Source of the DNA: Himantopus leucocephalus
Lineage: Eukaryota > Chordata > Aves > Charadriiformes > Recurvirostridae
DNA: 64,000 bases
Direction of reading: 5' to 3'
Assembly (NCBI GenBank): GCA_003993805.1
Contig: RSEF01000003.1
Location: 41,642,314 to 41,706,313 of the forward strand
Within the stretch, counting starts at the first letter, position 1. Each line of letters starts with the position of its first letter. The position numbers and the translations under genes are program-made. The notes under the pieces are model-generated. The model did no database searches, had not been told where the DNA came from, and was given only the letters and a program-made list of their open reading frames with translations. Of the stretch, positions 1-13,200 are shown one piece after another.

Positions 1-1435
1 ATGATAGGTCTCATCTAACCAGGATGGTACTGTGTGCATTATATAACTGAATTTATGAACTTATGAACAGGTGTAGAAAAAGTGGGGCTTTTAAACACAT
101 AGTTCTCCTTGTAAACCTAAGAACTAAACAAAAGGATCCAACTAACTAGAAAATTTTTTTTGTAAAATCTCTTGAACACATACTCAGCTATCTCTTACAG
201 GAGATGACACTATGGCTCTGATTAAACTAAAAGTCCTGCTCTGGAGATTTGCTTTGCAACAGTTCCAGGTTCTCTTGCTCCCCCAGTCCTAATTCAGTTA
301 CCAACCACCCCCATTATTGCATTTTTTTCAGTGTGGTTTGACAATGTGCTCTTTGGCTCATCTCTGTGTGGAGGTAAGTTAATATCAAAGGGACAACAAA
401 GTAAGAAATATTCACAGGCAGATTTTCGCTTGATGATTGGAACCACGTTGTTTGCCTTTACTTCTGCTGGAGCAAGGCTTTGAATCCCAAGCAGAGGCCA
501 GCGGCTGGCTCGGTGCAGATGACCGTGCAGATGACAGCCTGTGCCCCAGAAGGCTTGCCAAGCCAGAATACACATATTGTCTCCTGGCCAGTGTGCCAGT
601 TAAAGAGGCTAAAGCTCCCGCCTGACCTCTGTTGGAAGACGCTTTTCAGTCCCATCTGCTAAGCGACCTCTCTGAGGCGATAAGTCCATAATTTGTTTTA
701 GTCAAAATGAGTTAGGTTGTTTTAAGCAGTTAAAACACAGTATGTATGCAAGCAAAGTCATTTGAACTGGAGCAAGTTTGAGCAAACACACCAGCATCTC
801 CACCAGCAGGTGAGGCAACAGTGATTTCAGAGAGAAAGCCTGATCAGCTAGGGCAGTAACATAAATTAGAATATTTCCATGGGTTTTAATTTACATAATC
901 AGCTGTAAATAACCACAAATTGCATTTAGAGCATGAGTGTGGGATGCAGGAGACCGAAGCTGTGATCGAGGTTTTGCCTCAGCATGTCAGAGAGGTCGGT
1001 ACTTTCAAAGCAGCTAACCCCTTCCCAGCTACACTTTCAGTACCCATTAAATCATCATTTCAGGAACTGGCACAGACCTTTGGTGTAATACGTGAAGTGC
1101 CCGGTGCCGGCGGAACTCCCTCACACAGCACAGAAAGGGCAGGATAACAGCAGGGACTCTGGCCCGAAATTAGCTTGCCAAATCCAGGGATCAAAGTGCT
1201 TTTTGCCTGGCTGTACGTCAGGCTTCACTTGCCTCCGGCTGCTTGCAGAGAGATGGTGAATGACAGCCCTGGGTATGGCCTGTGGCTGGACACTTGTTAC
1301 AGCAATTATACTCAAGTGTAGCTTGGTTTTAAATAACTGTGGCAGCCTCTGAAAAGTCAGTCCGTCATGTCAAATTGACTATAGAGCAGGTGTTGGCTTT
1401 GTGATGCATGACAATGTTTTTTTAATTTTACCTTT

Positions 1436-1456
1436 AAAAATAATAATAATAAAAAA
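1436..1456. repeat. (TAA)n-type microsatellite
   Basis: An A-rich run contains four consecutive TAA units and is followed by an A homopolymer. It is a simple sequence with no coding context. Confidence 0.8.
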
Positions 1457-4400
1457 GCGTCTGCCAGCCCAATTTCTCTTGTAACTCCTGGCTGCTTTCT
1501 GTTGCTTCAACAACACAAACCAGCTGTACACTCTGACAGAGAACCGAGCAGCCAGAGCATACCGATGAATCTGATCCCGGTACTTGCTCTGCTCTCAGTA
1601 AGGTATTATTTTCTATTTGCCAAGACTAACCTAGCTGTAAATAAAGAACATAATCATTTTGCATGCACTGTGGTCCTTTTTAGTCTTTGATCACATATGC
1701 ACCAGAAAAACTAGTTTCTTTTCTTCACAGGATTCACTGAAATTCATGTTTGAATTCCCCTATCTCCCATGTAGTTGTGTGATTACTGAGGAAGCATTTG
1801 ACATCAATATAGTGAACAAAGGCTCAAAATCATAGCTTAAACATTTTTCAATTAGTGGAGTCAAGGAGATCAAGGTTTCAATAGTTTGACTGTACTGCTG
1901 AAGTATAAATATTTGGCAAACATATAAACATTTATGTGTTCTTTGCATCTTTGCATTTACCTATATATATTTAAAATCATCTAAGTGCACAAAATAAAAT
2001 TAGCGTTAATGTCTTCTCAACCTGTAGTCTTCAGACCTTTTGCAGTAATGACTGACAGCCAGTCTAATACTGCTCAAACAGGATAGATCATCCAATGTTT
2101 TCTTCTGCCCAGGAAGCATCCAACCTAATTTCATGTGCTCCAATTGTTCACCATTCATTTTGGACACTTCTGCCATTCCCCACTCCCACTTTCAGTTACC
2201 ATCCTACCTTACCATCATCCCTGCCCTTTCTTCCCATCTGGTTCTGGGCTCCTTTTCTTCCCGGGGACTAACAACATCTTGCTTTTCCAGAAGCAGCAAC
2301 CTTCTTTTAGGGGGCAGAATTTCAGCTGTGATGGTGCTGGCCATCTTCTTTCTGCTCACCCCCGTTAGTCCCCGCCTGGCCCTGTCCTTCCCACAGGAAG
2401 GAGACAGCTCACTTTCCTGCTGGGCAACACTATGGTTTCCAAAATGCCATGGAAATACAGGTGTTTAACAGGGCTGCTAATTTTTACTAGGATTTAAGAA
2501 TGTAACTGCTCAAAGCCACTTTGAAAATACGACCTTGGGGTGGCCCTGCAATTTCAACACCAACACAGCGTAGCTTGATCTGAGGTTCTGGCTCAGCCTT
2601 ACAGCAGCGTGACCTCTTCCTCATCCCTCTCTGTAAAGACTGAGCTTAGTAATTTAATGAAAGGTAACCTCACAAACTGAAGAGATCCTGGCAAATATTA
2701 GAAACAAACTGCCTTACCATTTTCTAATAGGAAAGCAAAGAGCCAAGTAAATATTTAAAGATCTTAAACTGATTGAAACAGACAAACATGCAGCCTGCCA
2801 GGATAACCAGGGAGAACCAGCCAGAAATTTTCTTTACCAGCACAGCCCAGGGTGGTTTGTGCTACCAGCCATACAACAGCTTATCCATGGAGCAGCTGGA
2901 TCCCACCCTGGCTTTGTACAGAAAAGACATAAATTGTGAAGGAGGCCAAGCACAACTCAAAAATAAAACAATGGGATTCACTTGCCCTGTTTCTGCATGA
3001 AATAAACTGTGCTTTTAGACCCAGAGCTAAGTGTGGGGACACTCACCGTTTGAACGTAACCAGCTGGGAAGCAGCACAGCTGTGGTCTACAGTAGGCAAC
3101 AGGTTTCTCTTAGCTCAGGGGTCTCTTGATCCTGTGGACATGCCTTCACAGATTTTCTGTAAGTCACTGCCCAAAATCCTTATTTCTTTTCCATTTTGTG
3201 CTTAGGTTACCAAAGCACATCATTGCCCAACCATAGCTCTTCTTCTACTAGACCCTGGCACGCACAGAAGAGATGGGGTCACAGATTTTTTTTCCCTACA
3301 GAAACAAAGCTATTAAATCCTACCCAGATCTAGCGCAGCATGTCACTGACTCAAATTAACTGTCCACCGCAAAGGGTGGCTGAGACATCTGGTCATCTGG
3401 CCTCTATGAGCAGCAAGTAGCGACTTTTTCTTCTCATTTATCCTCTCTGAAGACCACCAACATGTTCATAGAGGAGGCGAGTGTCAAGTCCTGCATTCCA
3501 AGAGTCTTTCCAGATTACACCTCATTATACCAACTGCAAATCTGCAGAGGAAGGAATAATTTTGACGATTAATATTACTGTGAAAATCAAGCAGAAGTAA
3601 AAAAAGAAATTTAAAATATGAAGTAAAGCAATTGCTAATGCAAGAGTAAGGAAATAAGTCTGCTTTCGCTGAAGAATAACATTTCTTTACTTTAAAGCTG
3701 TCTGACACATATATTCCCCAATACCAGACACATTGTTCGACACAAATTTTTCAGTCCTTCAAACAAAGGAATTTTTCTTATTGCTGCCAGCCTTAATCCA
3801 ATGACACGGACTTAGGAACAAATACATTTGATCAAATACATTTCGTTGTCTTAAATGCGTTCTTTATCACTTAAAACCACAAAAATCTAGTAAGTTCTTT
3901 CCTTTTATAATATTTATCCAGTGCTTTCTCCCAATCATCAGTTCAAGTTTCAGTTACTGACTTCAGTTTCACATCCCAGTCTTTATGTCTTAGTAAGATA
4001 TGCATCATGCTTGGTCCTTCATGGTGGGTCTGCTGTTGGAAAGACCATAGCTGGTAATCTCAGTTTGCTCAAATGTGTCTGCATTTAGTACGTACAAAGA
4101 CTTGCCTGATCATCCCCCTCTTGGTCATCACGCAAAAGTTGTCTGCAGCTGCACAAGAAAGGCAACCCAGAGAACTGGGCATCTTCACAAATCTTTGACT
4201 CTTTACTTTCCTGAGATACACAGGCTAGAAGTGCCAGGTGGGGTGGGATTCTCATGAAAAGGATGAAAATAAGGCCTATGCAAGACCTTTAACATGCAGA
4301 GGGTAAGCAAAATTCTTACATAAACCTGATGATTATCCCAAGCATACTTGTGATTAATCATGGAGTGTTGCAATATTATTTCTGCTCACAGATACTGAAT

Positions 4401-7205
4401 CCCAAGCCAGGTAAATTAATCTACACCCTTCATCAGATTAAGATCAGACACTTCTTTCTCGTGGGTTCTTTTGACTGTACCCCAGTTAATACCCTCCCAC
4501 ATCCAACATCCAACAATGACACACAGTGATGGATTTCTCCAGAAAAGCTCCACTTCAGCAAAAAGACGACAAACATTCTCGTCAGAGGGAAACTGCGGGA
4601 GATGGGAGGAACAGCCTCCGCATGCAATTGCAGCTGGTGAACCAATGAATCTTTTCAGACCCATGACACTGACCTCCCTTTTCCCTCCATTCATTCATAC
4701 TCAAAACGGGAGGAACTTTGAACTATCTACAAACATCAAAGACTCATTGTAAAATATTTTTCCATTAACTGCAGATAACTCCCTCCTATGCCTGCCAGTG
4801 AATATCCCTTTGCCAGATGGATTGTAGATGGGGAACAAGGCAGACAGAAAAGCCAGTGTCCTGATGATTTAAGAGGGTGTGAAATACAGGCAGTTTAAGA
4901 GAAACTGTCTCTCTCAAAGCGTTCTGATAAAGTGCAGGCATTGGAAGCAGCCTGGCTGGCTTGCCAAAACACTGACAGTCCATCCCAGAAACAAAAATTA
5001 CTTTAATGCACTAATATTTGATGACATAATTGTACCAGAAGCAGAAAGCATAAAAAATAATAACTCAAAAGTATAGAGCTAAACCCAAATACAGTAAACG
5101 GGCAATTTTTATACTCTCTTTTCTAGACCACAGCTTATAAATTACAGTTATCTCTTTCTTTCATTTTCATTCTGTGGCTTTCACAGTCTTTTTTTTTCCT
5201 TTCTCTTTAATTCCTATCCCATTCCTAGAGTGACCTCTCTCCTGCATAGCTGCATTGTTTGGTTTTCATGGCTGGCCTGTGCTCCAGGTCAGGATAGCTA
5301 AATCAAAAATGAATGTTCAGCTAAATTAAAAATTAATTTGCTCAGACTTGACTGTACTTCTGCTCCTGCTGCGGCCAGCACCATAACCCCTCAAGACCTG
5401 GCCCAGCAGTAGCAATTCCCATATGTCCCGCTGCCCAATCCATCACCAGTTACCAAACAGGACGACACCCTGCCTGCTGTTTATCCAGCTTCCTTGACTT
5501 TTCTGCATGTACCAGTTCTTTCTGGGACACGATCTCTTGGAAGCAACACCCTGGTGGCATTTGTCACCATAGCCATTCAGCTTCCATAATTTAAACTGAA
5601 GGGGCACTTTGCTAGTTGCTGATTCTGACCCAGTCCTCCTCTAGTACCAAGTAAATTTTAACATAGCTCCAAATCTGGACTGAAATCTTTTGGTTCTTTT
5701 CCTAAACTTGCAGCTGACATATGCACATCGGCACTGGTCCCATGCTTTGGCATTTGAACCTGAAATGAGTGAAAAACACTATTTCCAATTCTGACAGTCT
5801 GCCTAGTTATTTCCCTCTCTCTGACAGATAATTTAGAAAGCCTGACTTACCTCTTCTCTCTGCTAAGTAAATGAAAGGCAATTGAGATGAATCAGAATGT
5901 CAGAATAACAAAACCAAGGGAGAAGAAGCACCCCTTGAGAAAATAGAAACTTTGAGTTTCTTTAAGGAACTAGCCTATAAGCACAACCATCTTCACAGCA
6001 AATTCCAAGCAAAAGTGTTTTCCACAGTTTCTGCTCTCTGGTCTATTACAGGCTGCGATTCACAGCTCCTCTCGCGGAGATTTGACATTCTCATTATTTC
6101 TCATGAGCCTAATGTGTGAGAAATATTTTTTGAGTGACTGTTCTACATTTTCAGGGTTTGAAATGCAGCCTGACTAGACAGCAGGTGGAATTAGATGACT
6201 TCAATTTTTCCTTGAGATTTTTTTTACGAAAATATATTTTTAAGTATAAGTTGATCCCCTGGTTCTCTTTTTCTATGCAATTACTGTATTGTTTTATTTT
6301 ATTCCTACAAGCAGGCTGCTACAGCTATGTTATTACAATACATCAGAAGCAACAACTTGCTTTTTTCTAATGACCACTTCAAGTATGTTGGGAAAGGAGA
6401 GTCAAAGAGGACTCCGGTTACAGAGACAGTTTCAACCTACTTTAACAGAAAACACCTCATCAAAATGTGTCCTGTGTAAACCAGGTTGCATCACGAAAGA
6501 CAGTTTTATGATGAAATACCACGTCATATTTTAATCCACACTACTGAAAATGAAGCCATTTCCTATACAGCTTATTGGACAGTTGGTGCTATAACATCGT
6601 CTTGCTTCAAAAGACTTCTATCTATTTATCTTTTTTATTTTCACCATCATTCTTTTGTATGCGATAATGGATGGACAGTTTTGTAACAAAAGAGGTCCTG
6701 AGCCTGCATGGCTTTGTACTCTGTTGTGTCAATTGCGCAACTGGGTGTAAAACAACTTTTAAGCTTGGTAATGCTGTCTGCACACTCTGGTAGGATAAAA
6801 AAGTGGTTTAAGGATGTGAATTTGACTACCTGAGTCTACTGCAGTGCCTGTTGTTAACATCTTCCCATCAGTGGTTTCTCTGGAAAACAGCTTTTAAAAC
6901 ACAGCCTGTACTATGTCATGGTCTAATGTTTTAGAAAGTTGTTGCAACTTCTTGGATATTCATTACTTCTGACTAAATATTCTAATGAGTGTGCTGGATT
7001 TTGTAACAGCTATTTTCCCTCTGGTCTCTTAAAAACCATAAAAGAAAATTTGTTTATATCTCAGTCATTTTTCCTCCAGTTTTCCAACTTTGAATTGCCT
7101 TTTTAATCCATTCTTCCTTCAGCAGCAAGATTACTTTGCTTTTCTATTCCACCTTTGAATATTTCCAAATAACCTAGAAACAATTTGCATTATGTTTAAC
7201 CTTCC

Positions 7206-7229
7206 TAGCTGTAATACTAGCTGTAATAC
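7206..7229. repeat. 12-bp perfect direct doublet
   Basis: The unit TAGCTGTAATAC occurs twice head to tail and is followed by a partial third match. It is most simply a small slippage duplication. Confidence 0.75.
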
Positions 7230-7471
7230 TTACTCTATGTTTTCTTTCTTCAAGTCAAGTCATTATATCTCAGTCATTACTTTGATAAAAACAAATGAAT
7301 AAACCTCTTACTGAGTCATCCAACACAGCTCCTGTGTAGTCTTGCATTATGAAGAGGATGTTTTATAGTGGTAACTTGATCTGTCACACAGCATCCCCAG
7401 AAAACAAGCTGTTCAGAGAACTTTACTTCTCTTAAAGCATTATAGATAAACCCAGTATTTCAAATGTATAT

Positions 7472-7499
7472 GAAAAATAAAAAAAAAAAGAAAGAAAAG
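7472..7499. repeat. A-rich / AAAG low-complexity tract
   Basis: An A homopolymer of about eleven bases continues into GAAA units. This is low-complexity DNA. No polyadenylation signal and retrogene body were recognised upstream that would make it a processed-transcript tail. Confidence 0.7.
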
Positions 7500-10143
7500 C
7501 CAGAGAAAGGGAAACAGTTCTTCACATCATTTCAGCAAAGGTACTAAATGAGTTGGGGCAGACTTTGTGTAAACATTATTCAATATACAAAACCTGTACC
7601 TACAGGACAAATGCACGTTATAATTTACGTTTTGTGTGACCTCTCTTTTATCCTTAAAACACTGCAAAAGAAAGGATCTAATAAAAGCTGTCCAAGTATG
7701 AGCTGATGTATAGCTGATTGTCTCCAAAGGAGAGCTGCTTCCCTCAGCTCCTAATACCAGTGTGGATTTTCATTATGCATCTGTCAGCAGAAAAAAAAAT
7801 CCAGACACCATACAATCTTCAAGAAATGCACTGGCATCTATTTAATCTAAAGTTATTTTGAACATTACGTGTTTTCATAGACTTGCATATGAAAGAAAAG
7901 TTACCATGTTACCCTAACTGTAAAATAAGTCTATGCGGCTCTTCCTCACTTATGTGATTAGTGACTGTCATTCTGTGAAATGTAGTTGTTTAACCTGTCT
8001 GGAAAATGAGGGAGTGTTTTTTTATCCTATCTATCTGTGTGATCACAGTCCCTGAACATGCCATACTTATTCCAAACTATATTCTATTGCGGACCTTCTA
8101 AGCCTTTCCAAAATCCAGCTTGAATTTCTGACATATAACACAACTGTGAAAGTTATTTTACTTTATTTTCCCCAGTAGAAAAAGAGAGAACAAAACAAAG
8201 CTTCTTTCCTTTTTTCAGTATCTTTGCACGTCTTTGGCAGGTTGGGGGTAGTAGGTTTGCGGTTGCTTCAATTTTTGCTACTTGTTTCTGGTGTGCTGTG
8301 TTGCAACCCACTGCGATAGCAGCTTCATCAGATGGAAAACACTTCTCAGATTAGCAGAAAAATGAGTAGAAGAATCAATAAAAATATGAACATAATCTGT
8401 CTTCATTGTGTTATTAAGTTGCCAAATATTTCTTTTTTTTTAAATTGTCATTAGTTTCTGTTCCATGATTTTTAAAAGCTAAATGACTCCAGCTTTGTAA
8501 AAACGCTCTTTTAAAATGAGCAAGACTACAGTGAACTTGTACTACAAAACTCCTTTTCAACAAAATATGTCAAAATTGTGGAACTGTGAGTTGTCTTGGT
8601 ACATTCTCTGGGAATTATTTATTGTCTAGTGACAACATCTGTGCAGTTTGCACAATTCATAGAGTTAACTCCATTAGGTTATTTTTATACTTAACTGACT
8701 ATCACAAAGAGTTGTTTAGCCAAAGGAAATGAAAGTAACTTCTATTACAAAGACTGCCTTCTAGTTTAAATGTTCTCTTTTGATGCAATTTTGTTTTTCA
8801 CTTGCTTTGCCTGACACTGTATAATAACCAGTAATGTAATTATGGTGAAACTGTGAAACTAATAAAGGCTGTTTATCCAAAGAGAGATGGTTCTGCTGAA
8901 CAGCTCATCCATTAAATAAATGCTATGCAACCTTTTGTTGCAGATTTTAACAGAATAATTTTACAAAGCTCGTTGGTTTGAAAACAGTGATTTGGTAAGC
9001 TATTCTTGATGAGTCCAACTGATACTATAATATAAATGTAGCCCAGTTTTTATACTAGGATACAAGTTCTGTGAAGGCTTGCAAGTGCAGCTCAGCTCAC
9101 AAGGTAGGGCAGGTAAAACTACAACATACAGTATGATGAGCTACCATGGTAACAAACATAGGGCAAAAACCTGTAAAAACCTGATTTTGAATGCATAAAA
9201 AAAAAGGTAAGTGCATTTTCAGCACCTTATATTTTTAAATTCAGTCATATGTCGTATTTCCATTTTTGTCTTAAAATTTGACTTGGAATTGAATATTTAA
9301 ATTTGTAATAATGACAGTTATAAGGGATGAAGTTTGGAGAAGTTCCACTTAGGTTGACTATTTGGGTAAATTTACTTTCTGAATCTATGCAATATTTTTC
9401 CAATGTGAAATGAAGCCAGATCTGCCTTGTGGCATATTTTAAACTAAATATGATAGCATCAAGACTATTCTGAAACTTTCCAAATACTGAATGACTGAAT
9501 ATATAGCTCATGAAAAAAATGCTTTGCAGAGATTTATGGTGTTCAATCTTTTTTAGTTGAAGTCTTTTTTGTACAGTGAAGGGACCATTAAAAAATTGCT
9601 TTAGCTTGTATACAAGATCCAACTTCTGTCTGCAACATTTTTAAATTCACAGAAGAAAAAAAAAAGTCATTATCCCAAATAAATAGTAGTTATTGCATTT
9701 GAAATTGATGTTTACCAAAGTAGGATTATTTCTTCTGCTCATTTGGGCAGTTATCTCTAAGTCAGTGATAGCAAGTTCCAATAATTATCCTAATGAATAA
9801 TGTACCTGGTTGCCCATGCCTTCCAGTGAATTTGGGGATTTAGGGCCCACTTATTATAACACAGTGGTCCCAAATCCATTTTTTCATGTGAGGAAAGAAA
9901 CAGGGAAGTTCACAAATGATGATGCATCTGGTAGACTTAAACTGAAAAAAACAGCAGAATAATTCACTAAAACAATCTCTGAGCTGCAGATCCAAAGGTA
10001 GTACTCAGTAAGTATATTTAATTTAATTCAGACTGTTTTATGAGTCAATTACTCATAAATCCAGCAAAGAAGAGCAATTGAAGAGATATGAAAGAAAAGA
10101 ATTCCACAAATCTGTATTCTTTTTCTCTGATTACGGAATATAT

Positions 10144-10228
10144 GGGACCAAATTACTGAGCTGATATAAATTAGCATAATTTCATTGAAATCAATGGCCT
10201 TATGCTCACTTGCATCATTTGAGACTGT
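10144..10228. repeat. Relic of an old palindromic MITE-like repeat
   Basis: The segment reads as a decayed inverted repeat. The left arm has the order GGACCAAATTACTGAGCTGA, TAAATTAGCATAA, then a central ATTGAAATCAAT palindrome. The right arm has TTATG, CACTTGCATCA and TTTGAGAC. This matches, from memory, the layout of a widespread non-autonomous palindromic repeat of reptile and bird genomes. In those copies a 'cca-aattctcagctggtgtaaat' style arm flanks a CATTGAAGTCAATG centre. I do not assign a formal family name. Many substitutions indicate an old insertion, and it has no coding capacity. Confidence 0.55.
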
Positions 10229-13200
10229 AGTAGCTGGCATTTACCAATGCATTGGAACCAGCTATGTTTGCAGTCAAAAGTGTCATTTTATTAAGACTAT
10301 TTAGTTTTGACATATATACATTAGAACATTGTTTCTTGGTTGTATGGATCACAACTCAACTTACTGAAACATACAGTGGTATTCCTGAGGACAATTTAAA
10401 CATGGCTACTTTTCTTTGACACTTTAAAGGCAAGAAATTGCTTGCCGTAATCTCAGTTGCTTTAGTGCCTGGGACTATATTAATATTTAGCAGTCACTGG
10501 GGCAGCTCCGCTACTTTCAACATTTAGTGACCTGGACCGAGTGCATCTCCATTGCACTTGCACAAAACATGCTGAAATGTGAGTCCTATAGTCTTCTAAC
10601 AAAGCAAGTGCACAGTTTAGTAGTGACGGTAGCCAATGGGAATTTAATATTGTTGGGTCAGTTCTTAGTTCTGATGCTGACTCAGTTTTTCACATTTCTG
10701 AAATTACTTTATCCCCTCAGACCTGTCCTTTGAAACAACCCTGAAAGAAGTCCTGCATATTGCAGGGAATATTCAGCACCAGCCTAACAGCTGACCCTAA
10801 AAACTTGACTTTTGCCGTTCCATGTATGGGCTTAAAGAAATGCCACATTTAGCCGCTTCAACGTTTGAGCCCACAGCAAGGAATGCCTTTTCCTGAGGAA
10901 CACAGTCTCATTAATGTTGAACAGTAGTTCCTTCCTTGGCCATGTACGACCGTGAGAAGTACAAATACAGACATGTTGCAGCAGGCATTTTACTCACTTT
11001 GTAGGTTCACTATAGCTCAGACTATATCCCAACAAGAATTTCCTCCCAACCTAACAGTAACCGAGTTTCAAATTTCCAGCCCAGGAAAAGATGTGTATTT
11101 CAACACTTGCTCTTTGCCCAGACAAAATTTAGAATATCAAACGTTTTCACACAGTAAAAAATTCCAATAATTGTGGTTCAAGTACGCTTAAATGTTTCAT
11201 TTCAAAAGTGCTGAGCGAAAGAAAGCTTCCAGTTCAGTCCAGGGCTGATGCACAGCATTTCATTTTAAGTATGTTAAATTGCAATGCTTTACAGGAGTTG
11301 AAATGCAAGCCACTTCATCAAACTCTCTCTCCATAATTATGCTTATCTCAGAGCATGTAACACAACGATGTTCAGAGGGGAATTCTTCATTGTGTCCTGC
11401 GCTGTGAAGTCCTCTGGGGAGTTCAGCTCACAGGGAAGAGTGCACTCCCAAACAACACCTTGGGAATTGCTAGGAAATACCATTCGATGTTAGGCATTTC
11501 TAATTAACTAAGCAATTCAAAGTCTTTGGATCTGGGTTGAAACAAAACAGTCCTTTTTATTTTCTCAGTGTAAAAGGCTAGACTTTAGCAAAACTGCAAT
11601 TGCATTTTCCACCTTTTTTAAGAGACAGAGTAACAATCTTTACTTCCTTCTTACCTATATTTGGTCATTCAATTATATTATGGGGAGTGGAATTATACTA
11701 AACATTTAAAGATGAACAGATTTCAAAATTGCCCTTTATTTTTCTGATTTGACATCTTAAAGAAGTGCAATGAAAAAGCGACGCATGTCAGGCATTTAAT
11801 TTCATACAGAAAAGCCTGTCCAAAGGACATGCTAGAAAAATTTGGCCTCTGAGCTAAAGAGCTCGTTCACTTCCATCAACCATATTTTTAGAGTACAATT
11901 CTATTTTTTTTTACAGAAAATTCAATTAATTTTGTTATTTTGCCTCTGAACATACCAGTCATTTCCTGTTTTGTCAGCAGAAAAAGAGGGAAGGCTGTAC
12001 ATCCAAGGACACCTACTCCCTTTCAACATGGGTAATTTTGTTGCAAGACTACTGCTTAGCTTAGGACCTCACCAGCTTTGCTGGTGCAAGTCACTCTCTG
12101 CCGAGTGTGCAGCGAGCACAACATGATCACTGCAGAGGCTAATACAGATGTTGACACTGACAAAGATGAATAACATGCCTCGTCAGCAAGATAGCTACAA
12201 AACAAAACAGAAGGTCCTTGGAAATCGGTCAGTCCCCAAACTCCAAGCTGCACTTCAAAGCTTTGACTTCTCTAGGTTAGTTTTGACTAGTTAAAAAGCA
12301 ATTGGATTATTTGTTCCATTTTAGTTTCTACTATATTGTCCATTACCATCTATTAATCTTCAGTGCACATATCTATACTACCTCACCTCCATTTTTGATA
12401 CAGAGAATTTGGTGACGTTAGTTCATTGCCAAGACATATTCCTGCCGTGGTTTCCGGGTCTCCCTTTTCACCAGGGTGAGTAAATCCTGGCCACTGAGGA
12501 AAACCAAAATTACAGGAAGTTTACGACACTCCCCATGGAACTTTACTGAGCTTGAAGAGGAAAAGGTTTTTCCACTCCATTCTCACAGGTAGAAGTGCTT
12601 TAGGTGATACCTTCATTGATAAATGCATTTAAATTAACACAAAGCATCTAGCTCTATCTCAAGGAACATGCAGAGTCTCTAACAAATAATCACTTCCTCC
12701 TGAAACAGGTGATTCACCTTCCAAATTTAGCCTTCTGTGAAAAAAAAAAATGAGGACAATGTACCAGTTTTCGGACCAAGTTGGAAGGAAATTTCATATT
12801 ATTTCAAAATACCTTACTTAGTAACACATTAACTAAAAACTTAGGTTTCTAGATCAGAACTGTCTTTTCACAACTCTGGCCCTCTGCTAGGTCTAGCTTT
12901 AGCAGATGAAATTTGGAAGGAGGATTTCAGTTTGTTCCCACCCTAGAATTCAAGGTATGCAGATGCATAGAAATACCAATATCATTTAATTATTTAGGCA
13001 CTATTATTTGAAATCTTGAAGCTCTTCAAATTATGTGTGGATTTAATAGTCCTGTTTTTTTAGCTGGAGGTGTTGCAGTAAAATTTAATCATCGTGTATT
13101 AAACAACGGAGATACATTTATGGTTCGGGTCTTTTAACTTCCTCTGCAACAAATACTCCGAGTCATTTCCTACATAAACTAATACAAATATGCTACTTTA

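Larger units (their letters stand above)
1..10143. other. Non-coding AT-rich unique DNA
   Basis: No coding exon, RNA gene or recognisable transposon was seen here. Open frames are short, occur on both strands, and lack paired splice signals. Small items present are a TAA-type microsatellite (1436-1456), a 12-bp perfect direct doublet (7206-7229) and an A-rich AAAG tract (7472-7499). Slightly GC-richer patches occur at about 460-660 and 950-1280, with no further signal. The stretch fits intergenic or intronic vertebrate DNA. Confidence 0.6.

Noticed and set aside
920..1147. 75-codon frame with exon-like composition
   Set aside because: There is no good donor at its end and no recognisable domain. 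It is likely chance.
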